Assembly: GCF_025340265.1 (NCBI RefSeq)
Contig: NZ_CP022708.1
Coordinates: forward strand, 519,501-583,500
Reading direction: 5' to 3'
DNA from: Novosphingobium sp. 9
Lineage (GTDB): Bacteria > Pseudomonadota > Alphaproteobacteria > Sphingomonadales > Sphingomonadaceae
Length of the DNA stretch: 64,000 nucleotides
Shown here: one piece after another, positions 36,105 through 44,592 of the stretch
Layout: every line of letters starts with the position of its first letter
How positions within the stretch are numbered: position 1 is the stretch's first letter
The notes under the pieces: generated by a model
What the model was told of the DNA's origin: nothing
What the model saw: the letters and a program-made list of their open reading frames with translations, nothing else
Databases searched by the model: none
Translations under genes and position numbers: made by a program

Positions 36105-37546
36105 ATGCTTCTGTACGATATGCCCCCTATGGCGGTGGCGTCGCCGGTTGCCGTCCACGCCGAAAGCAGCGCTGTGACCGGCACGCCGCTGACGGACGGA
36201 TCGCAGGCCACTGCCGTCAATTCCGGTGAGCCAAAAAGCGCCGCCTCGACGCCATCGGCTCCGGAAACGGGCGCGGACATGGGCGATGCCTCGGTCATAT
36301 CTGCGCCGCGCCCATCCAAGCCCAAAGCGGTGAAACAGGGCGATCACCTGCTGGGCGACTGGTTCGGTCTGCGCACCGATCTGCAGGATCTGGGTATCAC
36401 TCCGGTGATCGCATATACCGAATCCAGCCTCGGCAACGTGCGCGGCGGGACGAAATCGCGCTTCGATACCGCAGGACAGTTCAAGGCGGGTCTGGAATTC
36501 GATCTTCCCAAGCTGACCGGCGGCAGCGTGCCCGGCACTTTCCAGGTGGGACTTGTTCGCCGCCACAGCCTTGCGGAGAGTTTCAGCAATACCAGCGGTC
36601 TGACGCCTCTGGTCAATCCGCTGTCCATCCAGGGGCGCGGCAGCATCTGGCGGGTGAGCCAGCTGTGGTACAAGGTGTCGGTCGGCAAGCTGAACGTGAA
36701 GCTGGGCCGGATGTACCTGAACGAGGATTTCAACAAGGAAAACTGCGATTTCCTGTCAGGCTACTTCTGTCTTGGTGAAGTGACCCGCGCCTATTCCACG
36801 GTCTGGCCCACCAGCCCGGTCAGCCAGTGGGGCGTGCGGCTGCAATATGCGCTGACCGACAGGCTGGCGCTGAAAATGGCCGTATATCAATACAATCCCA
36901 AGAACCTCGCTGCGGATCGTCCGATGTATATCGGCTGGAAGGGGGCGACGGGTATTATCGCCCCGGTGGAACTGGAATGGAAACCCAAGGTACTGGGTGG
37001 CCTGCCGGGGACTTATGCGCTGGGCGCCTATTATTCCAATTCCGATCAGGACGATCCCGTTCTCAACACCGATCATGAGATCCGCGCCATTGCGGGCGGT
37101 TCTCCGCTGGTCCGGCATACCGAATGGGGGGCTATGTCGATGCGCGCCAGCAGGTCATCGCCCCACGAGCGGATGGCTCTCACGCGCTCACCGTCTTTTT
37201 CGACGGCGCCGTGCTCTCACGCCAGAGCACCAAGAACCGCAGCGTCTTCGCCGGGGGCTTTACCTATTCCGGCCTGATACCGGGACGCCCGAAGGATGAA
37301 CTGGGCGTCGCCATCGGCACGGCCCGCGTGAACGAGCGCACGACGCAAGCGCAGGAATACATCAATGCCAATGGCGGAAATGTGAGCGTGCAGCGCACCG
37401 AATATGCGATCGAGACGTACTACAACATCAAGATCATGCGCGGGCTTTCGTTCCAGCCGGATGCGCAGTTCATCTTCAATCCCGGTGGCTATCAGGACCG
37501 CCGCAATGCGATCCTGCTGGGTTTCAAGACGTCCGTGACCTTCTGA
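36105..37546 (+). CDS. OprB-type carbohydrate porin (one apparent frameshift)
   Basis: After a Ser/Ala/Pro-rich N-terminal stretch, the protein reads GDHLLGDWFGLRTDLQDLGI, the start of the OprB barrel. It then shows alternating beta-strands (GKLNVKLGRMYLNEDFNKEN) up to RHTEW. The frame changes at the G6 run 37126-37131; one more G gives EWGGYVDARQQV, and the second frame ends in the barrel terminus GFKTSVTF. OprB porins let sugars or sugar acids cross the outer membrane. The first 19 residues are hydrophobic but lack the usual positive charges of a signal peptide, so the true start may differ. Confidence 0.85.
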
Positions 37547-37578
37547 CGTCACGCCATGCTGTGCCTAGAAGGCGTATA

Positions 37579-37614
37579 AAACCGGGGAGCAGGGATAGGT
37601 CTGCTCCCCGGTTT
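37579..37614. terminator. Bidirectional intrinsic terminator
   Basis: A perfect 14-bp stem (AAACCGGGGAGCAG with CTGCTCCCCGGTTT) and an 8-base loop, followed by CATTTT. It sits 32 bases after the porin stop and about 100 bases beyond the stop of the convergent dehydratase gene, and its A-rich left flank could serve the minus strand too. Confidence 0.85.
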
Positions 37615-37715
37615 CATTTTGCGGACGCGGGGGCGTCCGCTTTCCCGACCTGTCGCAGCGCCGCGCTGGCCCGTTGGGGTGGCCGCGCAAGGCGCTGCAG
37701 GTCGGGAAACGGTCG

Positions 37716-38897
37716 TCAGCCGCCGAAGGTCTGCGTCGAAACCGTCCAGTCGCGGGCCTGATCGGTCAGGCTGATGCCAATGCCGGGACGGCTGGACACC
37801 ATCATGCGGCCATCCTTGACTTCCATCTTCTCGTTGAACAGCGGCTCCAGCCAGTCGAAGTGCTCGACCCAGCTGTCATGCGGGTAGGCTGCGGCGAGGT
37901 GGACGTGAAGTTCCATGAAGAAGTGCGGCGCGAGCTTCATGTGCTTCTGCTCGGCCATCGTCATGATCTTGAGGAACTGCGTGATGCCGCCCACGCGCGG
38001 GGCATCGGGCTGGATGAAGTCCACCGAGTTGAGGCGGATCAGTTCAAGATGTTCGCCGGCACTGGCCAGCATCTCGCCCGAGGCGATCGGCGTGTCGAGC
38101 GCGGCGGCCAGCATGGCATGGCCTTCGGCATCGTAGGCATCGAGCGGCTCTTCGATCCACACAAGGTTGAACTGCTCCATGATCCGGCCGATACGGAAGG
38201 CGGTGGGACGGTCCCACTGCTGGTTGGCATCGACCATGAGCGGGAAATCGCCCAGCAGGTTGCGGACGGCTTCCAGGCGGCGCAGATCTTCCATCGGATC
38301 GGGCTGGCCGACCTTGATCTTGATGCCGCCGATGCCCGATGCCATCGACTTGCCACAGTTCTCAAGCACTTCCTCGATCGGCGAGGACAGGAACCCGCCC
38401 GAGGTGTTGTACGTGCGCACGCCGTCCTTGTGCGCGCCGATCAGCTTGGCCAGCGGCAGTCCGGCGCGCTTCGCCTTCATGTCCCACAGCGCGATGTCGA
38501 AGGCGGCCATGGCCTGCGTGGCAAGACCCGAGCGGCCGACCGAAGCACCGGCCCAGACCAGCTTGGTCCACAGACGGGCAATGTCGCTGGGATCTTCGTT
38601 CAGCAGGTTGTCGGCGATCTCGCAGGCGTGGGCATAAAGGCCCGGACCACCGGCACGCTTGGAATAGCTCACGCCCAGACCGTGATAGCCGCCTTCGCTT
38701 TCGATTTCGGCGAACAGGAACGCCACTTCGGTCAGCGGCTTCTGGCGACCGGTCAGCACCTTGGCGTCGCTGATCGCGGTCTTGAGCGGCAGGAATGCCA
38801 GCGAGACGGTGACTTTCTTGATCCGGTCAACCGTAGCGGCACCCGGTGCGAGGCCTCCGAGCATCGGGTTGGCGGAAATGATGCGCTTTTCAAACAT
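37716..38897 (-). CDS. L-talarate/galactarate dehydratase (enolase superfamily)
   Basis: A 393-residue mandelate-racemase-subgroup enzyme. The K-x-K motif at Lys193/Lys195 (GGIKIKVGQPD), metal ligands Asp223, Glu249 and Glu275, and His325 (KLAPHF) align in spacing with the Lys197/His328 catalytic pair of the Salmonella talarate/galactarate dehydratase. VDANQQWDR and FLQPDAPRVGG-like segments are typical of that group. It removes water from galactarate to give 5-keto-4-deoxyglucarate, the substrate of KdgD encoded nearby. I chose the ATG at 38897 for its GGAGAG ribosome site. Confidence 0.9.
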   Translation of the reverse strand: MFEKRIISANPMLGGLAPGAATVDRIKKVTVSLAFLPLKTAISDAKVLTGRQKPLTEVAFLFAEIESEGGYHGLGVSYSKRAGGPGLYAHACEIADNLLNEDPSDIARLWTKLVWAGASVGRSGLATQAMAAFDIALWDMKAKRAGLPLAKLIGAHKDGVRTYNTSGGFLSSPIEEVLENCGKSMASGIGGIKIKVGQPDPMEDLRRLEAVRNLLGDFPLMVDANQQWDRPTAFRIGRIMEQFNLVWIEEPLDAYDAEGHAMLAAALDTPIASGEMLASAGEHLELIRLNSVDFIQPDAPRVGGITQFLKIMTMAEQKHMKLAPHFFMELHVHLAAAYPHDSWVEHFDWLEPLFNEKMEVKDGRMMVSSRPGIGISLTDQARDWTVSTQTFGG

Positions 38898-38913
38898 GCG
38901 GCTCTCCATCGTT

Positions 38914-38978
38914 ATCGATAGCGAATGGCTAGCCGGGTAACTTATCAGCGTCTAAGCGCGAATATGCATTCTATCGAT
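38914..38978. promoter_or_regulatory. Separated inverted repeat upstream of the galactarate dehydratase gene
   Basis: The left arm ATCGATAGCGAATG (38914-38927) and right arm CATTCTATCGAT (38967-38978) are reverse complements except for one extra C. They lie 39 bases apart in the gap between a LysR gene and the dehydratase start. Two half-sites at this distance resemble a LysR activation and recognition pair. The regulator is likely the neighbouring LysR protein. Confidence 0.5.
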
Positions 38979-39865
38979 CAATAATTTGCATCGTTTGCCT
39001 TGGCGAGCAAATCCAGCATCTGTGCAGAAAGATCGTTGCTCGGTCGGATATGGCGCGCTGCATGCCACTCTGCCTGCGCCGTGATCGGCAAGGGTTTGAA
39101 CACGATATTGTCGAAGGCAGCCGCCGCACTTCCGGCTGGCACGATCGCGAGCCCAAGGCCTGTGCTGACGAGCGAGAGGATGGAATGCGTGCGGGACATG
39201 CGCTGCACCACGTGTGGCTCGGCGCCCGCTGCATTCAGTTCGGCCCCGATCAGATCGCGAAGATAGCTGCCGCGCTCGGAATAGGCGACGAAGGGCTCGC
39301 CGGAAACATCGGTCAGATCGATGCGCCTGCGCCCTGCCAGCCGATGGCCAACAGGAACAGCGAGGGCCAACGGTTCGCGGAAGACACATTCGAGTTCCAG
39401 GTCGAAATCGTGCGGCAATGGTCGGACGAGGCCGACATCCAGACGATGAAAGTGGATTTCGCGCATCTGGTCCAGCGAACTGAACTCCACGAAGTCGAGA
39501 TGGATCTGCGGCCATGCCGCGCGGGTCAGCCGGACCAGCCGGGGGATCAAGGAATAACTGGCCGCACCGTCGAAACCGATCGAGAGCCGCCCCACCAGAG
39601 CGCCAGCCGCCCGGCGGGCCGCTGCCCGTGCGTTTTCCATCTGCGCCAGCGTCTTTTCGACTTCGGACAGCAATGCTGCACCGGCAGCCGTCAGTTCGAC
39701 ATGGCGGCCTGCCCTGCGGAACAGGGGAACACCGATGTCCGCCTCCAGCAACTGGATGCGCCGTGTCAGGGCCGGTTGCGTGACGAACAGCTGGCTGGCC
39801 GCCTGGCCGTAATGTTTGAGATGCGCCACGAGGGCAAAGGAGCGGAGCTGAACCTCATCGAACAT
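38978..39865 (-). CDS. LysR-family transcriptional regulator upstream of galactarate dehydratase
   Basis: A 295-residue LTTR: HTH MFDEVQLRSFALVAHLKHYG, then QAASQLFVTQPALTRRIQLLE, and an effector-binding domain (RLSIGFDGAASYSLIPRLVR). I prefer the ATG at 39865, because it gives the usual N-terminus; a TTG ten codons earlier is possible. It is co-directional with the dehydratase gene, 80 bases upstream, and probably activates it through the repeat between them. It is only distantly like the other LysR protein at 30.9-31.8 kb, so the locus has two separate regulators. Confidence 0.88.
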   Translation of the reverse strand: MFDEVQLRSFALVAHLKHYGQAASQLFVTQPALTRRIQLLEADIGVPLFRRAGRHVELTAAGAALLSEVEKTLAQMENARAAARRAAGALVGRLSIGFDGAASYSLIPRLVRLTRAAWPQIHLDFVEFSSLDQMREIHFHRLDVGLVRPLPHDFDLELECVFREPLALAVPVGHRLAGRRRIDLTDVSGEPFVAYSERGSYLRDLIGAELNAAGAEPHVVQRMSRTHSILSLVSTGLGLAIVPAGSAAAAFDNIVFKPLPITAQAEWHAARHIRPSNDLSAQMLDLLAKANDANY

Positions 39866-40018
39866 GATGCCGTCATGCCGCAACGGGATATTCAAGCCAA
39901 GCCGATGTCTTGCGGGATCAGCTCGATGTTCGCCCGACGCTTATTGCGGCACGGCAGTATAGCCGGTCGGTGCTCCGCTTGGGAGGCGTGGTCTTCCCTG
40001 CAAGCCGATTTAACCCGA

Positions 40019-40258
40019 TCAGAGGTCGCTGGATTCAGCGGGCAGATTGTCGAAGATGGCCTGCGCCGCCGCGCCGGCGTCCACGGAGAGGTCACGCAAT
40101 GCCTTCGCGGTGTCTTGCAACAGGCTGTCGCTAAGCGGGCGCTCGCCATTGACGAACCGCCGGATAGCCCGCTCATCAATCCTGAGACGGCGGGCAAATG
40201 CGGTCGTTCCGCCAAGCAGCTGGACGCAGTAAGCGAAGTGGTCCTGTCGATCTTGCAT
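40019..40258 (-). CDS. Small Cro/XRE-like HTH protein
   Basis: A 79-residue protein starting MQDRQDHFAYCVQLLGGTTA. The stretch FARRLRIDERAIRRFVNGER looks like a helix-turn-helix of the Cro/CI type (helix 2 FARRLRI, turn DER, recognition helix AIRRFVNGE). The C-terminal part is helical and may dimerise. It stands alone between two genes of opposite direction, with the methyltransferase gene divergent 106 bases away, so it may control that gene. No ligand domain is present. Confidence 0.65.
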   Translation of the reverse strand: MQDRQDHFAYCVQLLGGTTAFARRLRIDERAIRRFVNGERPLSDSLLQDTAKALRDLSVDAGAAAQAIFDNLPAESSDL

Positions 40259-40364
40259 AGGCCGATCATAGCCTGTCTGGCGATGAAGGCAATGTGACGC
40301 TGCCCATTGAGGATACCCGGTATGGTCGTTAGGGACCAACCGGGAGAAGATCTTTGGACGCGGC

Positions 40365-41666
40365 ATGACCTGGACTGACGGCTATATTGACGACGTGCGT
40401 TATCCGGCCTTTTTCTACAAGGAAATGCAGCCCTTGTGGCTGGCGACGGTGGCGGGCTTCCTGGGTTTCACGGCACCCGACCCGCAGGGCTCCTTCACCT
40501 TGTGCGAGTTGGGTTGCGGTCTGGGCGTCAACCTGCTGGTGTCTGCCGCGTGCCATCCGCAGGCCCGCTTTGTCGGCATCGACTTCAACGGCGAACACCT
40601 GGCGTTCGCGCGCACTGCGGCCGAGCGTTGCGGGCTTGACAATGTCGAGTTCATTCAGGCCGACTTTGCCACTTTCGCAAGGACGAATGTGCGCACGTTC
40701 GATTTCGTCACGAGCCATGGCGTCTGGTCGTGGATCGCGCCCGAGTATCGTGCGGCGCTGCTGGACGGCGCTTCCCGTGCGCTGAATCCCGGTGGGCTGT
40801 TTCATCTTCACTACATGTGTCATCCGGGCTCGACCGAGATGCTGCCGCTGCAGCACCTGCTCAACTTGTGTGCCCACCATATGCCCGGCCCCTCGCCACG
40901 CAGGGCGCAGACCGGCATGATGCTGCTGCAGCAGCTGGTGCAGGGCGGCCTCTATGCGGACAGGCCCGCGATGCTGGCGCATGTCGCCAATCTGGCGCGG
41001 CGCGAGCCTGCGGATCTTGCGCATGAGTTCCTGACAGACCACTGGACACCGCAACATTCGGTCGATGTCCATCAGCAGGTCGCGCAGGCGGGCCTGACCT
41101 TCCTTGGCAGCGCAGACGTGTTCAACAATCTGGATGTTTCGCTGTCGGTTCCGGGCGGGCTGCAGGATCTCGTCCGCCGCACCGGCGCACCTGCGCTGGC
41201 GGAAACGCTCAAGGACATGGCGCGCGGTGCGCACCAGCGCATGGACCTGTTCCAGCGGGATGCGGAAAGGCTTGGCGCAAAGCCGCTGCTCGATCGCCTG
41301 CGCGCGCTACGGTTCCGCCTGCTGCCCGGCGCCCCGACGCAAGGGCCGGTGACGTTCACGACGCCGATCGGGCCGGTTATCGGGCCGGAGGCGGTCTTTA
41401 CACCGTTGCTCGAATGCCTTTCCTCGGGCGCTGCGAGTGGTGAGGAATTGCTCGCCCTGCCGGTGTTTGCGGGCGATGCCGGCATGTTGCTGCAGTCGCT
41501 GCAACTGCTCATGATGCAGGGGCTGGCGCATCCGGTCGTTTTTGAAACGCCCCCCGCCGTATCGGCTGCGATACAGACCCGCGCCGCCGCTCTGTCGCAG
41601 TGGTTCGGGGACAACGGCATCGCGCTTGCAGTGCTATCGGATTGCGCTGTCGCCGTGACGCGGTGA
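40365..41666 (+). CDS. Class I SAM methyltransferase with methyltransferase regulatory domain
   Basis: A 433-residue protein. The N-terminal Rossmann methyltransferase shows motif I FTLCELGCGLGVNLLVSA near residues 44-61, VGIDFNGEHLAFAR after it, and DFVTSHGVWSWI as motif IV-like. The C-terminal half (about 190-433) is the helical/winged regulatory domain found in the rickettsial lysine methyltransferases that modify outer-membrane protein OmpB. The opening TWTDGYIDDVRYPAFFYKEM is also shared with that group. A protein-lysine target is therefore plausible. It is convergent with a TonB-receptor gene. Confidence 0.8.
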   Translation: MTWTDGYIDDVRYPAFFYKEMQPLWLATVAGFLGFTAPDPQGSFTLCELGCGLGVNLLVSAACHPQARFVGIDFNGEHLAFARTAAERCGLDNVEFIQADFATFARTNVRTFDFVTSHGVWSWIAPEYRAALLDGASRALNPGGLFHLHYMCHPGSTEMLPLQHLLNLCAHHMPGPSPRRAQTGMMLLQQLVQGGLYADRPAMLAHVANLARREPADLAHEFLTDHWTPQHSVDVHQQVAQAGLTFLGSADVFNNLDVSLSVPGGLQDLVRRTGAPALAETLKDMARGAHQRMDLFQRDAERLGAKPLLDRLRALRFRLLPGAPTQGPVTFTTPIGPVIGPEAVFTPLLECLSSGAASGEELLALPVFAGDAGMLLQSLQLLMMQGLAHPVVFETPPAVSAAIQTRAAALSQWFGDNGIALAVLSDCAVAVTR

Positions 41667-41709
41667 AGAGGGGACGACTGGAACGTGCGCCGCGATGTGC
41701 AGCGAACCG

Positions 41710-41740
41710 GCCCCGGTGGGCCTGGCGGGGCCACCGGGGC
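41710..41740. terminator. Bidirectional terminator hairpin
   Basis: A perfect 10-bp stem (GCCCCGGTGG with CCACCGGGGC), followed on the plus strand by GGTATTTT. It lies between the convergent methyltransferase and TonB-receptor genes, 43 bases after one stop and 7 before the other. Confidence 0.65.
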
Positions 41741-41746
41741 GGTATT

Positions 41747-43831
41747 TTAGAAGTCTACACTCAGCGAGGTGCTGAAGCGGCGACCGTCAAGAACGTAGGC
41801 ATAGCCTTCCTCTGCCGTGACCTTCTTGTTGGTCAGGTTGTAGACGCCCAGGTTCAGGCGCAGGTCGCGCCGGGGCTTGATCACCACGCCCAGGTTGTAG
41901 AACGTGTAAGGCGGATAGCGGAAATCGTTGGTTGCAGAACCGCTGGCATTGGTGGTGCGGCCTGATGTCTTGCCGCGGTAGTTCAGCTGGCCCCACAGAT
42001 TGAAGGCACGGCTCGCTTTCCAGTCGAGCGATGCGTTGAACATATGTTCCGGGATGTCGTTGAGCGGTTTGCCCTTGTTGGTGCCCGAGGTCTGTTCGGT
42101 CTGCGAATAGGTGTAGCTGTGGCGATAGCGCAGGTGCCTGACAACGGTCCAGTCGACCGTCCATTCCACACCCTTGAGCCGCGCCGAATCGACGTTCTCA
42201 TAGGTCGTGTAGCCGTATTGATGCGCCGGATAGGTAAGGCCGCCATACACGCACTCTTCGTTCTGCGCACAGATGCGGCCGGTGCGCAGGAGCTTGTCCT
42301 TGAAGTCGCTCTGGTACGCGGTGAGGCTGGTCGAAATCCCGGCGGCCTTGTTCGCGTAGCTGACCCCCACTTCGTAGTTCATCGTCTTTTCCGGCTTGAG
42401 GTCCGGGTTGCCGATCACCACGCCGCCCATTGAGGTCGATCCGAAGTCGGTGGCTGCCGATCGCAGGCTGGGAACCTTGTAGCCCGAAGTGACGCCGCCC
42501 TTGATGGTGAAGCTGTCGGTCATATTGAAAACCGCGTAGGCCTTGGGGCTGAAGCGGGTGCCGAAACTCTCGCTGTGATCGACGCGGCCGCTCAGCAGCA
42601 GCGACAGATCTTCGACCACTTCCCAGTTGTCCTCCAGGAACGCTGCATATTGCTTGCGGTCCATGGTGATGATGTCGGTGGACGCCACGATGCCTTCAAG
42701 GTTCAGGCCATTGGTGGCGCCATCCTTGAGCTTTTCGTGGAAGTAGTTGAGTCCGCCCACGATCTTGTGGCGAGAGAGTTGCAGCGCGGCCTGCGTGTTG
42801 GCAACCAGCGTATCGAAATCGATGCCGTTGCCGGTCGTTGCGTTTACCCGCGTCGGGTTTGTCGACGTGTCATAAGTGACATAGCTGTTCCATGTCAGGT
42901 TGCCGAAATTGCCTTCGTGGGTGGCGAAGTAGTTGTCCCGCAGCGTCTTGCTGTAGGTCATGTCCTCCCCTTCGGCGAGGCTCTTGCCCGGATTGGCCGT
43001 GCGTTCCTGGATCGTGTGCCCCGCACCGGCCGTGAAGGTGTTGGCTTCATCCAGCCGGAAGCTGAGCTTGCCTGCAATATTCTTGCGTTTGAATTCCGGG
43101 TCGGCGGCGGCGCTGTCGCTGCCGCCGACGAAATCCGCTTCGTCCTGATAGCGCAGACCGCCGGTAACCTGCAACGACAGGCGGTCCCTGATGATCGGAA
43201 TGTTCAGAGCGAGGCTGGCGTTGACGCCATCGTTCGTCACGTCGTTGCCGGGGCCGGACTTGATGTATTCGGTCGTGAAGCTGCCGCCGAATTCGTTCAT
43301 CACCTTCTTGGTGATGACGTTGATCACGCCGCCGATCGCGTCGGAACCGTAAAGCGAGGATGCCGGGCCGCGGATCACCTCAATGCGTTCGATCGAGTCC
43401 AGTGGCGGCAGGAAGTTGATCGGCGTACCGGCCTGGGCGCCGTTGAGACCGAAGGCCTGATTATCCTGCATGCGTTTCCCGTCGACAAGGAAAAGCGTGT
43501 AGTCTGCGCTCATGCCGCGTATCATGACCGACTGTTCGACACCGCCGCCCTGAATGAAGACGCCCGGAACATTCATCAGTACATCGGTGATGTCGGTGTA
43601 GGAGCGCTGCCTGATCTCTTCGGCCGTGATGACCGAAATCGTCGCCGGTGCGTCCTTGACGTTGAGCTCATAGCCGGTTGCGGAAACAACGATGTCCGAT
43701 GGCAGTTCTCCATCGCGGGAATAGGAGCTGCCGGCCTGGGCCTCGGCGGCGAGCGCGAAGGCAGCCTGCGGCGATGCGCAAACGACGACAAGCGACGTCG
43801 TAGCGAGAATGCGCTTGCGAAAATCAGTCAA
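41747..43831 (-). CDS. TonB-dependent receptor, FepA/CirA-like
   Basis: A 694-residue outer-membrane receptor. I place the start at the TTG 43831, as GGGGGG lies upstream and the product begins LTDFRKRILATTSLVVVCAS, a signal peptide. The TonB box is near SDIVVSATGYE. The plug has DAPATISVITAEEIRQRSYT, VMIRGMSADYTLFLVDGKRM and IEVIRGPASSLYGSDAIGGV, typical of catecholate or colicin-I receptors. The barrel ends in FSTSLSVDF. A Fur-like box 120 bases upstream suggests iron control. No siderophore synthesis genes are near. Confidence 0.9.
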   Translation of the reverse strand: MTDFRKRILATTSLVVVCASPQAAFALAAEAQAGSSYSRDGELPSDIVVSATGYELNVKDAPATISVITAEEIRQRSYTDITDVLMNVPGVFIQGGGVEQSVMIRGMSADYTLFLVDGKRMQDNQAFGLNGAQAGTPINFLPPLDSIERIEVIRGPASSLYGSDAIGGVINVITKKVMNEFGGSFTTEYIKSGPGNDVTNDGVNASLALNIPIIRDRLSLQVTGGLRYQDEADFVGGSDSAAADPEFKRKNIAGKLSFRLDEANTFTAGAGHTIQERTANPGKSLAEGEDMTYSKTLRDNYFATHEGNFGNLTWNSYVTYDTSTNPTRVNATTGNGIDFDTLVANTQAALQLSRHKIVGGLNYFHEKLKDGATNGLNLEGIVASTDIITMDRKQYAAFLEDNWEVVEDLSLLLSGRVDHSESFGTRFSPKAYAVFNMTDSFTIKGGVTSGYKVPSLRSAATDFGSTSMGGVVIGNPDLKPEKTMNYEVGVSYANKAAGISTSLTAYQSDFKDKLLRTGRICAQNEECVYGGLTYPAHQYGYTTYENVDSARLKGVEWTVDWTVVRHLRYRHSYTYSQTEQTSGTNKGKPLNDIPEHMFNASLDWKASRAFNLWGQLNYRGKTSGRTTNASGSATNDFRYPPYTFYNLGVVIKPRRDLRLNLGVYNLTNKKVTAEEGYAYVLDGRRFSTSLSVDF

Positions 43832-43950
43832 TGAATACCCCCCGTCTGTTCCAGAAAAGGCGCACGAACTCCATTCGCCATTCGCCAGCGAATATCGGTG
43901 CGGCCCAGTTACTCTCCCGGATTTATGCCGTTCGCCTTTTTCGCTTAGTG

Positions 43951-43970
43951 CTAATGCGAATTGTTCGCGG
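43951..43970. promoter_or_regulatory. Fur-like box upstream of the FepA/CirA-like receptor
   Basis: CTAATGCGAATTGTTCGCGG contains the perfect repeat GCGAA-TTG-TTCGC. Its first ten bases are identical to part of the site at 30784-30810 before the tonB-fec operon. It lies 120 bases upstream of the receptor start. Confidence 0.6.
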
Positions 43971-44465
43971 CAACTATGAAGAATGGCGAGGCAAGGCAAC
44001 GATCAGAAATGAATATCGACTATTCATCTCTCGCCTCTGGCCCTGCCGTTTCGGCGAGCGAGAGATCTTCCGCAGCTTGCCTAGGGTCAGCACCCATTAC
44101 TCACGCCACCGATGCTGCCGGCTGGCTGCCGATGCGGGCGGTCAAGGCATCGGCACTGAGACTGGCGACCAGTTCTTGACCGCCGCCGGTTGTTGGCGTG
44201 AGACCGCTCTGGCCTTGTCAGCCCAGCTGCACTCCAGACGACTGGCGGCATGAAGCGCGGGAAGGGCCCTCGCGTGCAGAGGTTGCGATCCTTTCCTACA
44301 CCACCACCGGCGCAGTAGGATGTTTGCCGGATCATCTCTCCTGACCGGTGGATCGCCGCAGGCGGGGGAGGGCATGCAACCGGAAGCCAAAGTGACACCG
44401 ATGTTTACACTGTACGCAACAAAAATCAGGTACTTGTGTCGAGAAACCGTGAATTGCGCCCGGAA

Positions 44466-44504
44466 GTTGACACTTTTGCTCTGAACCGTGTCAACTGTGT
44501 CAAC
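44466..44504. promoter_or_regulatory. Triple GTGTCAAC repeat upstream of the M16 peptidase gene
   Basis: GTTGACAC (44466-44473), GTGTCAAC (44488-44495) and GTGTCAAC (44497-44504). The first two form an inverted repeat with a 14-base spacer; the last two are direct copies one base apart. They lie 89-127 bases before the start codon. This looks like an operator for an unknown regulator. TTGACA within the first copy could also act as a -35 element, but no good -10 follows at the right distance. Confidence 0.5.
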
Positions 44505-44592
44505 CTTGCCCCTTTTGCAGGGTCGCCCCGGCGCACTTTCGCGCGGCGCTATTCACTGGCCCTTAATGCCGAGGCCCCCTATACCCTGACAT

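Larger units (their letters stand above)
43832..44592. other. Long intergenic region with several repeats, no gene
   Basis: About 760 bases between two divergent genes. No coding frame here has a credible start, ribosome site and protein-like composition. It holds a Fur-like box (43951-43970), a perfect 10-bp inverted repeat with a 28-base spacer (GGCGGTCAAG 44137-44146 and CTTGACCGCC 44175-44184), and three copies of GTGTCAAC or its complement (44466-44504) upstream of the M16 peptidase gene. A small RNA cannot be excluded. Confidence 0.5.

Noticed and set aside
43832..44592. Short ORFs in the gap upstream of the M16 gene
   Set aside because: None has a ribosome site, signal or protein-like composition; most overlap the repeats listed.
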